36,856 bases of DNA from Sulfurimonas sp. (lineage in GTDB: Bacteria; Campylobacterota; Campylobacteria; Campylobacterales; Sulfurimonadaceae). The notes below the pieces were generated by a model. The model ran no database searches. It was given only the letters and a program-made list of their open reading frames with translations, and was not told the DNA's origin. The DNA lies in assembly GCA_015487435.1 (NCBI GenBank), contig WFPU01000186.1, forward strand, positions 1 through 36,856, read 5' to 3'. Position numbers and translations under genes: made by a program. This document shows positions 1 through 8,245 of this stretch, one piece after another. The stretch's first letter is position 1; each line of letters begins with the position of its first letter.

Positions 1-2
1 GC

Positions 3-1253
3 TTATTAAAGATGGAAATCCAAGAAAAAACTATAGAACTAAAAAACACTCTTCTTTATGACAGATTAACTCTTCTACCAAATAGACTTAAACTCATTGA
101 AGATTTAGCAAAAAATAATGGAACAGCTCACTTATCACTAATAAATATAGATAGATTTAAGGATATCAACGATTTATATGGGTATAAAATTGGGGATGAA
201 ATTTTAAAAAAATTAGCTCAAACGATGCAAAAACTCTCAGTAAATGAAGCTACTGTTTATAAACTTCCAACAGATGAATTTGCAATATTTATAACCAAAG
301 AGATTAGTGAAAAAGAATTTTTAAAAACTATTAAAAATTTAATAAATTTAATTCAAGAGACTCCGTTTACAATAGATAAACACTCAATTTTTATAACACT
401 AAGTTGTGGTATAGCATGTAATGATGATTCCTTAATCATTAAAGCAAACTCAGCACTTCAGCTTGCTAAGAGTAAAACTAAAAGTGTTGTGACTTATGAT
501 AAATCATTAGATACTAAAAAGCAAATACTAGAAAATAATGATGCTTTGTTAATGTTAAAAGAGGCTATAAAAAATGATACAATTACTCCATACTTTCAAC
601 CTATTTATAATACTCGTACAAAAAAAATAGAAAAATATGAAGCTTTAGCTAGAATAATATTAAACAATGGTGATGTAGTGGCACCTTTTAAATTTTTAGA
701 GATTGCAATAAAAGCTAAACTATACTCAGAAATCACTCATGCTATGATAAGAAAATCATTTGAGTACTTCAAAGATAAAGAATATGAATTTTCTTTAAAC
801 ATCTCTATATTAGATATAGAAAATAAAAAAACTGTAAACTATCTTTTAGATGCTATAAAAAAATTCCCAAATCCGAGCAGAATTGTACTTGAAATATTAG
901 AGAGCGATAAAGTTGATAACTATGAAAAACTTAAAGAGTTTATAAACAAGATCAAGCAATATGGATGTAAATTTGCTATAGATGATTTTGGTAGCGGATA
1001 TTCTAATTTTGCTCATATTTTTGAGCTAAAGGTGGATTATTTAAAAATTGACGCTTCATTAGTTAAGAATATCACTACAGATGATAACTCAAAAATTATC
1101 ACTAAAACAATTATTAATTTTGCTTCTAGTATGGGGCTGCAAACAATAGCTGAATATGTAGAAGATAAAAATTCTTTAAAAATACTTGAAAAAATGGGTG
1201 TTAACTTTGTACAAGGATATTATATTGGCAAACCTGCGAAAAATATTATATAA
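3..1253 (+). CDS. Degenerate-GGDEF/EAL c-di-GMP phosphodiesterase, 5' partial
   Basis: Likely cytoplasmic cyclic-di-GMP phosphodiesterase. The frame is open to the left edge (no stop before the ATG at 12), and the first visible residues look like a coiled linker into a GGDEF domain, so the true start and any sensory domain lie outside the window. The GGDEF domain begins at DRLTLLPNR but its signature reads LPTDEF, so cyclase activity is unlikely; it may bind GTP or act structurally. The EAL domain follows with YEALARI, SLNIS, EILES, AIDDFGSGYSN, DYLKID, AEYVE and QGYYIG, covering the expected metal and catalytic residues, so hydrolysis of c-di-GMP is plausible. The gene ends about 130 bp before a palindromic element. 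Confidence 0.88.
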   Translation, partial: LLKMEIQEKTIELKNTLLYDRLTLLPNRLKLIEDLAKNNGTAHLSLINIDRFKDINDLYGYKIGDEILKKLAQTMQKLSVNEATVYKLPTDEFAIFITKEISEKEFLKTIKNLINLIQETPFTIDKHSIFITLSCGIACNDDSLIIKANSALQLAKSKTKSVVTYDKSLDTKKQILENNDALLMLKEAIKNDTITPYFQPIYNTRTKKIEKYEALARIILNNGDVVAPFKFLEIAIKAKLYSEITHAMIRKSFEYFKDKEYEFSLNISILDIENKKTVNYLLDAIKKFPNPSRIVLEILESDKVDNYEKLKEFINKIKQYGCKFAIDDFGSGYSNFAHIFELKVDYLKIDASLVKNITTDDNSKIITKTIINFASSMGLQTIAEYVEDKNSLKILEKMGVNFVQGYYIGKPAKNII

Positions 1254-1386
1254 TTTATTACAAGATTGCCATTTTATAGCAAATAAGTGTATACATTGAA
1301 ACCTATTTCATGAAATATTATGACTAATATTGCATCTAATAACAATATTACTAAAATATATGTTACAATCTCGCAATTATATAATT

Positions 1387-1495
1387 AAGATTTCCGATTA
1401 TTTAGAAACTAGACCCTAAATCAAGTTTAGGGTGACGCTGTCCCCGTCATTTAGGACTTGATCCAGAATCTAATTTATAATCAATCAGAGAGTTC
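1387..1495. mobile_element. MITE-like palindromic element, copy A
   Basis: A 109-bp element flanked on both sides by AATT (1383-1386 and 1496-1499), taken as a target duplication. The right end, AATCAGAGAGTTC, is the inverted form of the GAACTCTCTGATT end of other copies; the left end is diverged. Inside are two hairpins in opposite orientation: arms CCCTAAA/TTTAGGG around TCAAG at 1414-1432, and a less perfect one around CTTGA at 1449-1469. It lies between the EAL gene and the PAS/chemoreceptor operon. A possible -10 (TATAAT, 1380-1385) lies just upstream of it. Confidence 0.75.
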
Positions 1496-1536
1496 AATTA
1501 ATATATATGATAACTTTACTATAACGGAAAAAGCTA

Positions 1537-2079
1537 ATGTCTTCAAAAAGTTTATCAAAACTAGATGCTCCAAAAAACATAACTGCTAATGAAAAAATAT
1601 TAAGTAATAATGATTTTATAGTTTCAAAAACGGATTTGAAAGGTAAAATCATTTATTGCAATGAAATATTTATGGAGATAGCAGGTTATTCTGCATCTGA
1701 ATTAATTGGCGCAAACCATAACATTATTCGCCACCCTGATATGCCTCGTATCGCTTTTAAAATAGCTTGGGATCTAATCCAAAACAACAAAGAATTTTTT
1801 GGTTTTGTAAAAAATCTGTGTGCTGATGGTGGATACTATTGGGTATTTACATATATCACTGCTGATTTAGATACGAATGGTAAGATCATTAGTTACACAT
1901 CTATTAGAAGAAAACCTCCCCAATCTGCAATTGATACCATAATACCTGTATATAAACTATTACAAGCTGCAGAAAAAAGTGGTGGGATGGATGCTTCAGA
2001 AAAAGTTTTAAATAATTTTCTAGAAGAAAATAAAACAACTTACGATGAACTTGTTATAAATTTACAAAATGGAGCTTAG
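1537..2079 (+). CDS. Aer-like PAS-domain sensor protein (CetB-like)
   Basis: Soluble 180-aa protein made almost only of a PAS domain of the Aer redox-taxis type. The core runs from about residue 28 (FIVSKTDLKGKIIYCNEIF) through GYSASELIGANHNIIRHPDMP to YWVFTYITADLD and ISYTSIRRKP. Such domains usually bind FAD and read cellular redox or electron transport state; FAD binding here is inferred. No membrane segment is visible. A GGAAA sequence at about 1525-1529 lies ahead of the ATG. Only 2 nt separate its stop from the chemoreceptor gene, so the two are probably one operon and one receptor complex, comparable with the split CetA/CetB energy-taxis pair of Campylobacter jejuni. Confidence 0.85.
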   Translation: MSSKSLSKLDAPKNITANEKILSNNDFIVSKTDLKGKIIYCNEIFMEIAGYSASELIGANHNIIRHPDMPRIAFKIAWDLIQNNKEFFGFVKNLCADGGYYWVFTYITADLDTNGKIISYTSIRRKPPQSAIDTIIPVYKLLQAAEKSGGMDASEKVLNNFLEENKTTYDELVINLQNGA

Positions 2080-2081
2080 AT

Positions 2082-3404
2082 ATGGTTTTTTTTAATAAAC
2101 AAAAAAATAATGACACTGAATTAATGCAACAGATATCTAATGTTTTAAATGATGTCAAAAACGGTAAACTTGCTTCTCGTATCATATTATCAACAAATGA
2201 AACACCCTTAGAATCTATCGCTTGGGATATAAACAATTCCCTTGATCAAATGGAGGTTATACTTAGAGAAAGTCGTAACAACATTATCGCTATTAGCAAT
2301 GGTCAAATGTATAGAACTATGTTCTCTGCAGGACTTAAAGGTGAGTTTAAAGATACTGCAAGTACAATCAGTAAAACCATGGCATCTATGAAAGCTAATG
2401 AAAAATATAAAATTATGGGACAACTATCTAGTGAATTTAGCAGTTTTAATAATGGAATGGAGGGAAATTTTGATGTTATAACATCTGGAATAAACAAAGC
2501 CGAAGTCTCCCTTCAAGAAGTTGCAACAAAAACCTCTGAGGCTGCAGAATCAGCTAAATTAACCTTTAGCTCTGTTGAAAATACAACCGTAGAAATTTCA
2601 AATTTAAATGAACTTATTGTAAATACAACTAGTTCAATTTCTGAGCTTGATGATAATGTTGGAGATATTACAAATGTTGTTAACCTAATCAAAGATATAG
2701 CTGATCAAACAAACTTACTCGCTTTAAATGCAGCAATAGAAGCAGCGCGAGCAGGTGAGCATGGTCGTGGTTTTGCCGTAGTTGCTGATGAAGTTAGAAA
2801 ATTAGCAGAACGCACTCAAAAGGCTACAGGAGAGATAAGTATAACTATCCAAAATCTTCAACAACAATCAAATACCATCTCTGAAAATGCTACCACTATG
2901 AACGAAATAGCGCAAAACACAACTGAGACTATGGATATATTTTCAAACACAATGAATAAATTTACCGATGATTTATCTAAAACATCACAAATATCAAATG
3001 AAAGTAGTTTTGCACTATTTTTATCTAATTATAAGATAGATCACATCTTATTTAAATCATCTGCTTATTCATCTGTTGTTAATGGTACGGCCTCAGATAA
3101 GCTTAAAAAAGATCATAAGCATTGTGGTTTTGGTGCTTGGTATTATGGCTCAGGGCAAAAACTATTTGCTTCTAATCAAACATTTAAAAATATGCAACAT
3201 CACCATCAAGAATTTCACAATCTCATAAATAAGAATATTGAATGTGCGTTAAGTGGTAGTTGTATGAGTGAAAGCAAAAATAGAAAAAAGATTATGCAAC
3301 AATTTCAAGATGCTGAAGAACATTCAAACAAATTATTTGTGTTGCTAGACGATTTAGCTAATGAGATTGGATCAACCATAGATATGCGCGAAGTTATTAG
3401 TTAA
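2082..3404 (+). CDS. Soluble methyl-accepting chemotaxis protein with C-terminal CZB domain
   Basis: Cytoplasmic chemoreceptor, 440 aa, without a recognisable transmembrane segment. Residues 1-110 hold two short HAMP-like helical stretches. The signalling hairpin tip is clear at about 203-250 (IKDIADQTNLLALNAAIEAA, then GRGFAVVADEVRKLAERT), which contacts CheA and CheW. The last 120 residues match the CZB (chemoreceptor zinc-binding) family: H321, the HKHC..GAWYYG motif with C348, and HHHQEFH at 373-379 give the expected His/Cys ligand set. CZB domains are linked to sensing hypochlorite or zinc state. The start has ggag at 2071-2074, 7 nt upstream, inside the end of the PAS gene, implying translational coupling. 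Sensory input probably comes from the separate PAS protein. Confidence 0.9.
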   Translation: MVFFNKQKNNDTELMQQISNVLNDVKNGKLASRIILSTNETPLESIAWDINNSLDQMEVILRESRNNIIAISNGQMYRTMFSAGLKGEFKDTASTISKTMASMKANEKYKIMGQLSSEFSSFNNGMEGNFDVITSGINKAEVSLQEVATKTSEAAESAKLTFSSVENTTVEISNLNELIVNTTSSISELDDNVGDITNVVNLIKDIADQTNLLALNAAIEAARAGEHGRGFAVVADEVRKLAERTQKATGEISITIQNLQQQSNTISENATTMNEIAQNTTETMDIFSNTMNKFTDDLSKTSQISNESSFALFLSNYKIDHILFKSSAYSSVVNGTASDKLKKDHKHCGFGAWYYGSGQKLFASNQTFKNMQHHHQEFHNLINKNIECALSGSCMSESKNRKKIMQQFQDAEEHSNKLFVLLDDLANEIGSTIDMREVIS

Positions 3405-3409
3405 AAAAA

Positions 3410-4411
3410 CTATTTTATTATTCTTTTTATATATGGTTTTAATGAAGTTAAAACCTCATAAGAGATTGTCTCTGCTTTTTTTGCAGGGATATTTGCATCA
3501 TCAAAAATTAAAAGTTCATCTTCTTCACTTATAAATGAAGAATTATCCATTGAGATTCTACCTATTAACTCTTTCTCATTTGGCGTTATGAAATTATTTG
3601 ATAGTGAGCGTAAAAAACCATCCCCGTAACCAAAATCATAACTAGAGATTACACAATCTTTTTTCATTTCGTAAGTAGCTCCATAACCAATTCTATTACC
3701 CTTTTTTACTTTGCGTGATGATTTTTTAATAGCAGTTAATGAAAGAACTGGTTTAAATCCATCAACATCGCAAGCATCACTTAGTAGGCATCCATAAGCA
3801 GCAATTCCTACTCTTGCCATATCTTCATTAAAATTATCATAACGCATTAATGAGGCTGAATTTGCTGAATGAAATCTAATTTTATTTAAACCAGAGGCTA
3901 AAACTATTTTTTTTACTTTTTTGAAATTTTTGTTTTGAGTGAACCACTCTGAAGTTAATTCATCGGCACTTCTGTGATGAGTAAAAACAGCTTCAAGAAT
4001 AAGCCCCTGCTCTTTTATGAGTTCTATCGCTTTTTCAATTTCACTCATATCAATGCCATTTCGATGCATAAGTGTATCTACTTTTAATTCTACCTTTGTA
4101 CCCTTTGGAAACTTTTTTATAGTTTTAATATCGTTGATTGTATATCTGATTTTATCACTACTTTGTAATGGAATTTCAGCCAAAACAAGTATGTACTCAA
4201 AATAATCTTTAACCATATCAGCTTCAACTTGGCAACGAACAATCGCTTTAGTAATTCCATATTCTTTTGCCATAGTTGCTACTTCTACCAAGCCGTGACC
4301 ATAAGCATTATCTTTTAAAACTATTGCAATTTTATCTTTACTTTTAGTTTTGTTTGTAATAATATCGAGGTTGTTAAAAAAATTATTTTTATTTAGAGTT
4401 ATGTAAGCCAT
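3410..4411 (-). CDS. alr: Alanine racemase
   Basis: PLP enzyme interconverting L- and D-alanine for peptidoglycan precursors; cytoplasmic. K33 in VLKDNAYGHG is the PLP-binding lysine, MHRNGI holds the conserved arginine (117), and IGYGATY (Y243) holds the second catalytic base; RISMDNSS is the family motif near the C-terminus. At 333 aa it is shorter than the usual 355-375. It is convergent with the chemoreceptor gene (5 bp apart) and divergent from the agmatine deiminase (14 bp apart). No Shine-Dalgarno sequence precedes the ATG; instead a perfect TATAAT sits 6 nt upstream on the coding strand, so the mRNA may be leaderless. Confidence 0.93.
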   Translation of the reverse strand: MAYITLNKNNFFNNLDIITNKTKSKDKIAIVLKDNAYGHGLVEVATMAKEYGITKAIVRCQVEADMVKDYFEYILVLAEIPLQSSDKIRYTINDIKTIKKFPKGTKVELKVDTLMHRNGIDMSEIEKAIELIKEQGLILEAVFTHHRSADELTSEWFTQNKNFKKVKKIVLASGLNKIRFHSANSASLMRYDNFNEDMARVGIAAYGCLLSDACDVDGFKPVLSLTAIKKSSRKVKKGNRIGYGATYEMKKDCVISSYDFGYGDGFLRSLSNNFITPNEKELIGRISMDNSSFISEEDELLIFDDANIPAKKAETISYEVLTSLKPYIKRIIK

Positions 4412-4417
4412 AAAGGA

Positions 4418-4423
4418 ATTATA
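4418..4423 (-). promoter_or_regulatory. -10 box of alr, placed for a leaderless transcript
   Basis: TATAAT on the minus strand, with 6 nt between it and the alr ATG. Transcription would begin at or next to the A of the start codon. The same 14-bp intergenic stretch carries AAGGAA (4413-4418), the ribosome binding site of the divergent agmatine deiminase gene. Confidence 0.5.
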
Positions 4424-4425
4424 CT

Positions 4426-5427
4426 ATGAAATGTTTAATTGGGGAATTTGAGGAACAAAGTTTTACACAAATCATATTTCCACATACCAATACTGATTGG
4501 AATTGTTGTTTAGCTGAGGCTCAAAATACATTTATAAATATCATAAACACAATTATAAAATATCAAAAGTGTTTAGTAGTTTGTGCAGATTTAGAAGATA
4601 CTAAAAAAAGATTTGAGATAAATGATAATCTATATTTTGTAAAGTATAAAACTAATGATTGTTGGGCAAGAGACACCTCAGCACTTTGTGTAAAAGATAC
4701 AAAAAGAATCAAACTACTAGATTTTGAGTTTAATAGTTGGGGAGATAAGTTTGAGTTTAATCTTGATAATGCTATGACAAAAAATATACAAAAAATTTAC
4801 TCAAAAAAAACTTCACATATTGACTTTATTCTTGAGGGTGGAGCTATTGAGAGTAATGGGATTGATACAATTTTAACAACCTCAAAATGTATGTTAAATA
4901 AAAATCGTAATCCAAATTTAAATCCAATAGAGATAACCCAAAAACTAAATAAATACTTTGGAGCTACAAAAATACTTTATCTAAATTATGGACACTTGTG
5001 CGGTGATGATACTGATTCACATATAGATACACTAGCACGATTTATAAACAAAGACACCATAATGTATGTGGAATGTAAAGATGAAGATGACGAACATTAT
5101 TTAGAGTTACAGATGATGAAAAAAGAGTTAGAGATAATGGCTATTGAGAATAATTTTAACTTAATTGCCCTTCCATTTCCAGATGCTATATATGATGAGG
5201 AGGAGGAAAGGCTACCTGCCACTTATGCTAATTTTCTTTTTGTAAATGGGGCTGTATTAGTTCCAACTTATGGAGTAAAAGAAGATACCTTGACTATAAA
5301 AATATTTAAAGATACTTTTAAAGATTTAGATGTAGTTGGAGTTAATTGTTCTACTCTCATAAAACAACATGGCTCACTTCACTGTGTTTGTATGAATTTC
5401 GCTAGTGGAATTGGAATCAACACTTAA
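4426..5427 (+). CDS. Agmatine deiminase / peptidylarginine deiminase-family protein
   Basis: Member of the PAD_porph family, guanidino-group hydrolases that use a cysteine nucleophile. Agmatine deiminase (agmatine to N-carbamoylputrescine plus ammonia, polyamine synthesis) is the likeliest role, since Campylobacterota have this enzyme. Visible motifs: CWARDTSALCV (substrate-binding W-x-R-D), FILEGGAIESNG, HIDTLARF with the catalytic His/Asp, and GSLHCVCMNF near the C-terminus with presumed nucleophile C320. The usual GGGxIHC motif is altered to GSLHC. Length 333 aa fits the family. AAGGAA lies 7 nt before the ATG. No aguB (N-carbamoylputrescine amidohydrolase) is nearby, so the substrate is inferred. 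Confidence 0.85.
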   Translation: MKCLIGEFEEQSFTQIIFPHTNTDWNCCLAEAQNTFINIINTIIKYQKCLVVCADLEDTKKRFEINDNLYFVKYKTNDCWARDTSALCVKDTKRIKLLDFEFNSWGDKFEFNLDNAMTKNIQKIYSKKTSHIDFILEGGAIESNGIDTILTTSKCMLNKNRNPNLNPIEITQKLNKYFGATKILYLNYGHLCGDDTDSHIDTLARFINKDTIMYVECKDEDDEHYLELQMMKKELEIMAIENNFNLIALPFPDAIYDEEEERLPATYANFLFVNGAVLVPTYGVKEDTLTIKIFKDTFKDLDVVGVNCSTLIKQHGSLHCVCMNFASGIGINT

Positions 5428-5517
5428 CATTGCAATACCACTCATAATCAAATAGGTCGCAAGACCAAAACCTAACGCTATTAAAACCATTTTTTTTATT
5501 TTTTCAAATTTACTCAT
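5374..5517 (-). CDS. 47-aa single-pass membrane protein, hypothetical
   Basis: Small ORF starting MSKFEKIKKMVLIALGFGLA, with a basic N-terminus and one hydrophobic helix (residues 10-31), then a polar tail SVDSNSTSEIHTNTVK. Its 3' third overlaps the end of the agmatine deiminase gene on the opposite strand. A TAAAAT box (extended as TGCTAAAAT, 5524-5532) lies 6 nt before the ATG, and there is no clear Shine-Dalgarno sequence. The lysine-rich start and well-formed helix look like a real small membrane protein, but no family is recognised and chance is possible. Confidence 0.45.
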   Translation of the reverse strand: MSKFEKIKKMVLIALGFGLATYLIMSGIAMLSVDSNSTSEIHTNTVK

Positions 5518-5557
5518 AATGAAATTTTAGCAAAATAATGATAATTTACTATTAATT

Positions 5558-5666
5558 GGACTCTCTGAACAATTAGTTATTAGATTCTGGATCAAGTCCA
5601 AAATGACGTAACTATATTTATTCCAAACTTGACTTGGAATCTAACTTATAATTAATCAGAGGTCTC
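5558..5666. mobile_element. MITE-like palindromic element, copy B
   Basis: Full 109-bp copy flanked by AATT on both sides (5554-5557, 5667-5670). Left end GGACTCTCTGAACAATTAG, right end TAATTAATCAGAGGTCTC. Inside: hairpin 1 (ATTCTGGA, TCAAG, then TCCAAAAT) and the opposed hairpin 2 (ATTCCAAA, CTTGA, then CTTGGAAT). It occupies most of the space between the 47-aa ORF and the 3' end of the receiver-PAS-GGDEF gene. Confidence 0.8.
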
Positions 5667-5677
5667 AATTAAATATT

Positions 5678-6988
5678 TTAAGCATTAAGATATTTATAGC
5701 AAACTTTATTTCTCCCGCTATCTTTTGCTCTATATAGTTCTTCATCAGCAAGTTTATAAATATCGTTCATATCTAAGGTTATATTTGCTGGTAAAGAAAA
5801 CTTTATACATACTAAACCTATAGATACACTTAGTACTGGAACTACTTTACTAGTTTTATGCTCTATCTTAAGATCAACAATCGCCTTACATAAATTATTA
5901 GCAATTTTACTAGAATCTGCAAAAACATTAGTTGTGTATATTACACCAAACTCTTCTCCACCAATTCTAAAAACCAAATCTTCAATACGAAGTAACTGAC
6001 TCTTTAATGTTTTTGCCACTTTTTTTAGTACTTCATCTCCGGCTTGGTGGCCATAAGTATCATTATACTGCTTAAAATAATCAATATCCAGCATCATAAA
6101 AGATAGAGAATAACCTGTACGAATTGATCTTTTAATCTCTCGTGGAAAAACTTCATTAAAATATCTACGATTATAAATATCAGTTAATTGATCCGTTATT
6201 GCCATGCCTTGGACTATCTTTTCATTTGTTATATCTTGTCTGATAGCCGTATAGCCATAGATAGTATCTGTAGCATCATATATCGGTGATATAACAACAT
6301 AAGTCCAAAAGTATCCACCATTTTTTCGCTTGTTCTTAACCTCACCCTCCCAATTTTTACCTTTTAAAAGAGTATCCCATAGATTATTATAAACATCATC
6401 CGCTGTATCTTCATGACGCATAATATTATGCTTTTTACCTATCAATTCTTTTTTAGTATAACCTGAAAGACGACAAAATGCTTCGCTAACTTCTGTAATA
6501 ACACCATTTAAATCAGTTGTTGAAAAGCTAACATGTTTATTAACTAATTCTATTCTTTTTTCTAAATCTTTTTGCATAAAAGAGATCGAGAGTTGAGTGT
6601 AAATTCTTGCTAACAACTCTTTTGGTATAAAGGGTTTTATAATGTAATCCATAACACCAGCTTTATATGCCATATCAATACTCTCTTCATACGCAGTAGA
6701 TGTTAAAAATATAACTGGTATATTTTTTGATTTTTTATTATTTTTAAGTTGCTTTAAAACTTTATAGCCATCTATTTCAGGCATAAAAATATCAAGTAAA
6801 ACTAAATCAATATGCTCTTTTTTTACTGTTTTTATGGCATTTACTCCACTAACTGCTTCTATAACATTGTATCGGTCTAATAATTTTGAGAGGTGATAAC
6901 GATTTGTATTACTAGCGACAACAATTAATATGGTAATTTTACTATTATCTATATTTTTTAAAGCGTTTAGCAAAGTATCTATATCCAT
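5678..6988 (-). CDS. Response regulator with PAS and GGDEF domains (diguanylate cyclase)
   Basis: Cytoplasmic 436-aa protein predicted to make c-di-GMP. Order: receiver (about 18-135), PAS (about 152-255, GYTKKELIGKKHNIMRH), GGDEF (about 265-433). The cyclase has an intact GGEEF (343-347) and an RxxD inhibitory site RIED (334-337), so product inhibition is expected. The receiver keeps phospho-acceptor D66 (LVLLDIFMP) and the lysine of IIKPF (K118), but the acidic pair that normally binds Mg2+ reads V24-A25 (ILIVVASNTNR), so classical phosphorylation may be impaired. It is transcribed away from ispG; a TATAAT at 6999-7004 (minus strand) lies 10 nt before its ATG. Confidence 0.92.
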   Translation of the reverse strand: MDIDTLLNALKNIDNSKITILIVVASNTNRYHLSKLLDRYNVIEAVSGVNAIKTVKKEHIDLVLLDIFMPEIDGYKVLKQLKNNKKSKNIPVIFLTSTAYEESIDMAYKAGVMDYIIKPFIPKELLARIYTQLSISFMQKDLEKRIELVNKHVSFSTTDLNGVITEVSEAFCRLSGYTKKELIGKKHNIMRHEDTADDVYNNLWDTLLKGKNWEGEVKNKRKNGGYFWTYVVISPIYDATDTIYGYTAIRQDITNEKIVQGMAITDQLTDIYNRRYFNEVFPREIKRSIRTGYSLSFMMLDIDYFKQYNDTYGHQAGDEVLKKVAKTLKSQLLRIEDLVFRIGGEEFGVIYTTNVFADSSKIANNLCKAIVDLKIEHKTSKVVPVLSVSIGLVCIKFSLPANITLDMNDIYKLADEELYRAKDSGRNKVCYKYLNA

Positions 6989-7056
6989 TCATTATTTAAT
7001 TATAAAAACAATATCATAGCTACTTAATATTTAAAGCACTCTTTTATCACAAAAAA

Positions 7057-7064
7057 GATAAAAT
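7057..7064 (+). promoter_or_regulatory. Putative -10 box immediately before ispG
   Basis: GATAAAAT lies 6 nt before the ispG ATG, and no Shine-Dalgarno sequence is present. The box sits in a perfect 8-bp inverted repeat (AAAAAGAT, 3-nt spacer, ATCTTTTT; 7052-7070). Either a leaderless mRNA or an operator overlapping the promoter would fit. Confidence 0.4.
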
Positions 7065-7070
7065 CTTTTT

Positions 7071-8132
7071 ATGATAAAAAGAATACAAACTAAAAAAATA
7101 TATGTCGGAGATGTGGCAGTTGGTGGAGATGCACCAATAACTACACAATCAATGACATACTCCCAAACTGCCGATACAGAAGCTACAGTTGCTCAGATAA
7201 AACGCCTGCATTTTGCAGGTTGTGACATAGTTCGTTGTGCAGTACCAAATATGGAAGATGCACTAGCACTAAAGTTTATAAAAGAACAGATTGAGTTACC
7301 ACTTGTTGCAGATATTCACTTCAACCATAAACTAGCTCTTGTAGCTGCTGAAGTTGTTGATTGCATCCGTATAAATCCTGGAAACATTGGCTCAAAAGAA
7401 AAAGTAGCCGAAGTTGTAAAAGCTTGTCAAAATCGTAATATTCCAATAAGAATTGGTGTTAATGCTGGAAGTTTAGAAAAAGAATTTTTAAACAAGTATG
7501 GACAAACAGCAGAGGGGATGGTAGCATCAGCTGAGTACAACATCAAATATCTTGAAGATTTAGGATTTAATGACATAAAGATTTCACTTAAAGCTAGTGA
7601 TGTGCAAAGAACAGTAGATGCATATAGAATGCTTAGACCTAAAAATAACTACCCTTTTCATCTTGGAGTTACAGAAGCTGGTACTCTTTTTCATGCTACT
7701 GTAAAAAGTTCTATTGGACTAGGTACCCTTTTACTTGATGGCATTGGTGATACAATGCGTGTAAGTATTACAGGCGAACTAGAAGAAGAGATAAATGTAG
7801 CCCGTGCAATACTCAAAGACAGTGGAGCTATGCCTGATGGACTCAACATCATCTCATGCCCAACTTGTGGAAGAATTGAAGCTGATTTAGTTCGTGCCGT
7901 AGCAGAGATAGAAAAAAGAACAGCACATATAAAAACACCTTTAAATGTTTCAGTTATGGGATGTGTTGTAAATGCCATAGGTGAAGCCGCACACTCTGAT
8001 GTTGCCATAGCTTATGGCAAAGGTAAAGGTTTGGTTATGCTAAAAGGTGAAGTTGTGGCTAACCTTGATGAAAGTGAACTTGTAGATAGATTTGTGCGTG
8101 AAGTTGAAAAGATGGCAAAGAAAGTAGATTAA
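7071..8132 (+). CDS. ispG: 4-hydroxy-3-methylbut-2-enyl diphosphate synthase
   Basis: IspG (GcpE) converts methylerythritol cyclodiphosphate to HMBPP in the MEP isoprenoid pathway, using a [4Fe-4S] cluster and reduced ferredoxin or flavodoxin. The 353-aa protein shows the N-terminal TIM-barrel with VGDVAVGGDAPITTQSMT, DIHFNHKLAL and RINPGNIGSKEK, then the cluster-binding domain with CPTCGR and MGCVVNAIGEA supplying three cysteines. Length fits the bacterial short form. It stands alone as a transcription unit, divergent from the diguanylate cyclase and followed by a 113-bp gap before dnaB. Confidence 0.97.
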   Translation: MIKRIQTKKIYVGDVAVGGDAPITTQSMTYSQTADTEATVAQIKRLHFAGCDIVRCAVPNMEDALALKFIKEQIELPLVADIHFNHKLALVAAEVVDCIRINPGNIGSKEKVAEVVKACQNRNIPIRIGVNAGSLEKEFLNKYGQTAEGMVASAEYNIKYLEDLGFNDIKISLKASDVQRTVDAYRMLRPKNNYPFHLGVTEAGTLFHATVKSSIGLGTLLLDGIGDTMRVSITGELEEEINVARAILKDSGAMPDGLNIISCPTCGRIEADLVRAVAEIEKRTAHIKTPLNVSVMGCVVNAIGEAAHSDVAIAYGKGKGLVMLKGEVVANLDESELVDRFVREVEKMAKKVD

Positions 8133-8178
8133 ACTAAAATTGATATAAAAATAATATGCTAAAATAAGGTTATTCATG

Positions 8179-8184
8179 TATAAT
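8179..8184 (+). promoter_or_regulatory. Putative -10 box for dnaB-comEC
   Basis: Perfect TATAAT preceded by TG, 62 nt before the dnaB ATG. No convincing -35 is visible, which is usual in Campylobacterota. A 10-bp palindrome CTCAATTGAG sits at about 8228-8237 just before the start codon. Confidence 0.45.
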
Positions 8185-8245
8185 GGAAATAAATTAATTA
8201 GAGTTAAATCTATACAAAAAAACTAAACTCAATTGAGAAGAATTA

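Noticed and set aside
1391..1402. Sigma-28 type -10 (CCGATTAT) upstream of the PAS/chemoreceptor operon
   Set aside because: It lies in the decayed end of palindromic element A, where the sequence is explained by the terminal repeat, and no -35 at the right spacing is convincing.
7691..8008. 105-codon antisense open frame in ispG
   Set aside because: It mirrors the ispG coding frame and has no independent features.
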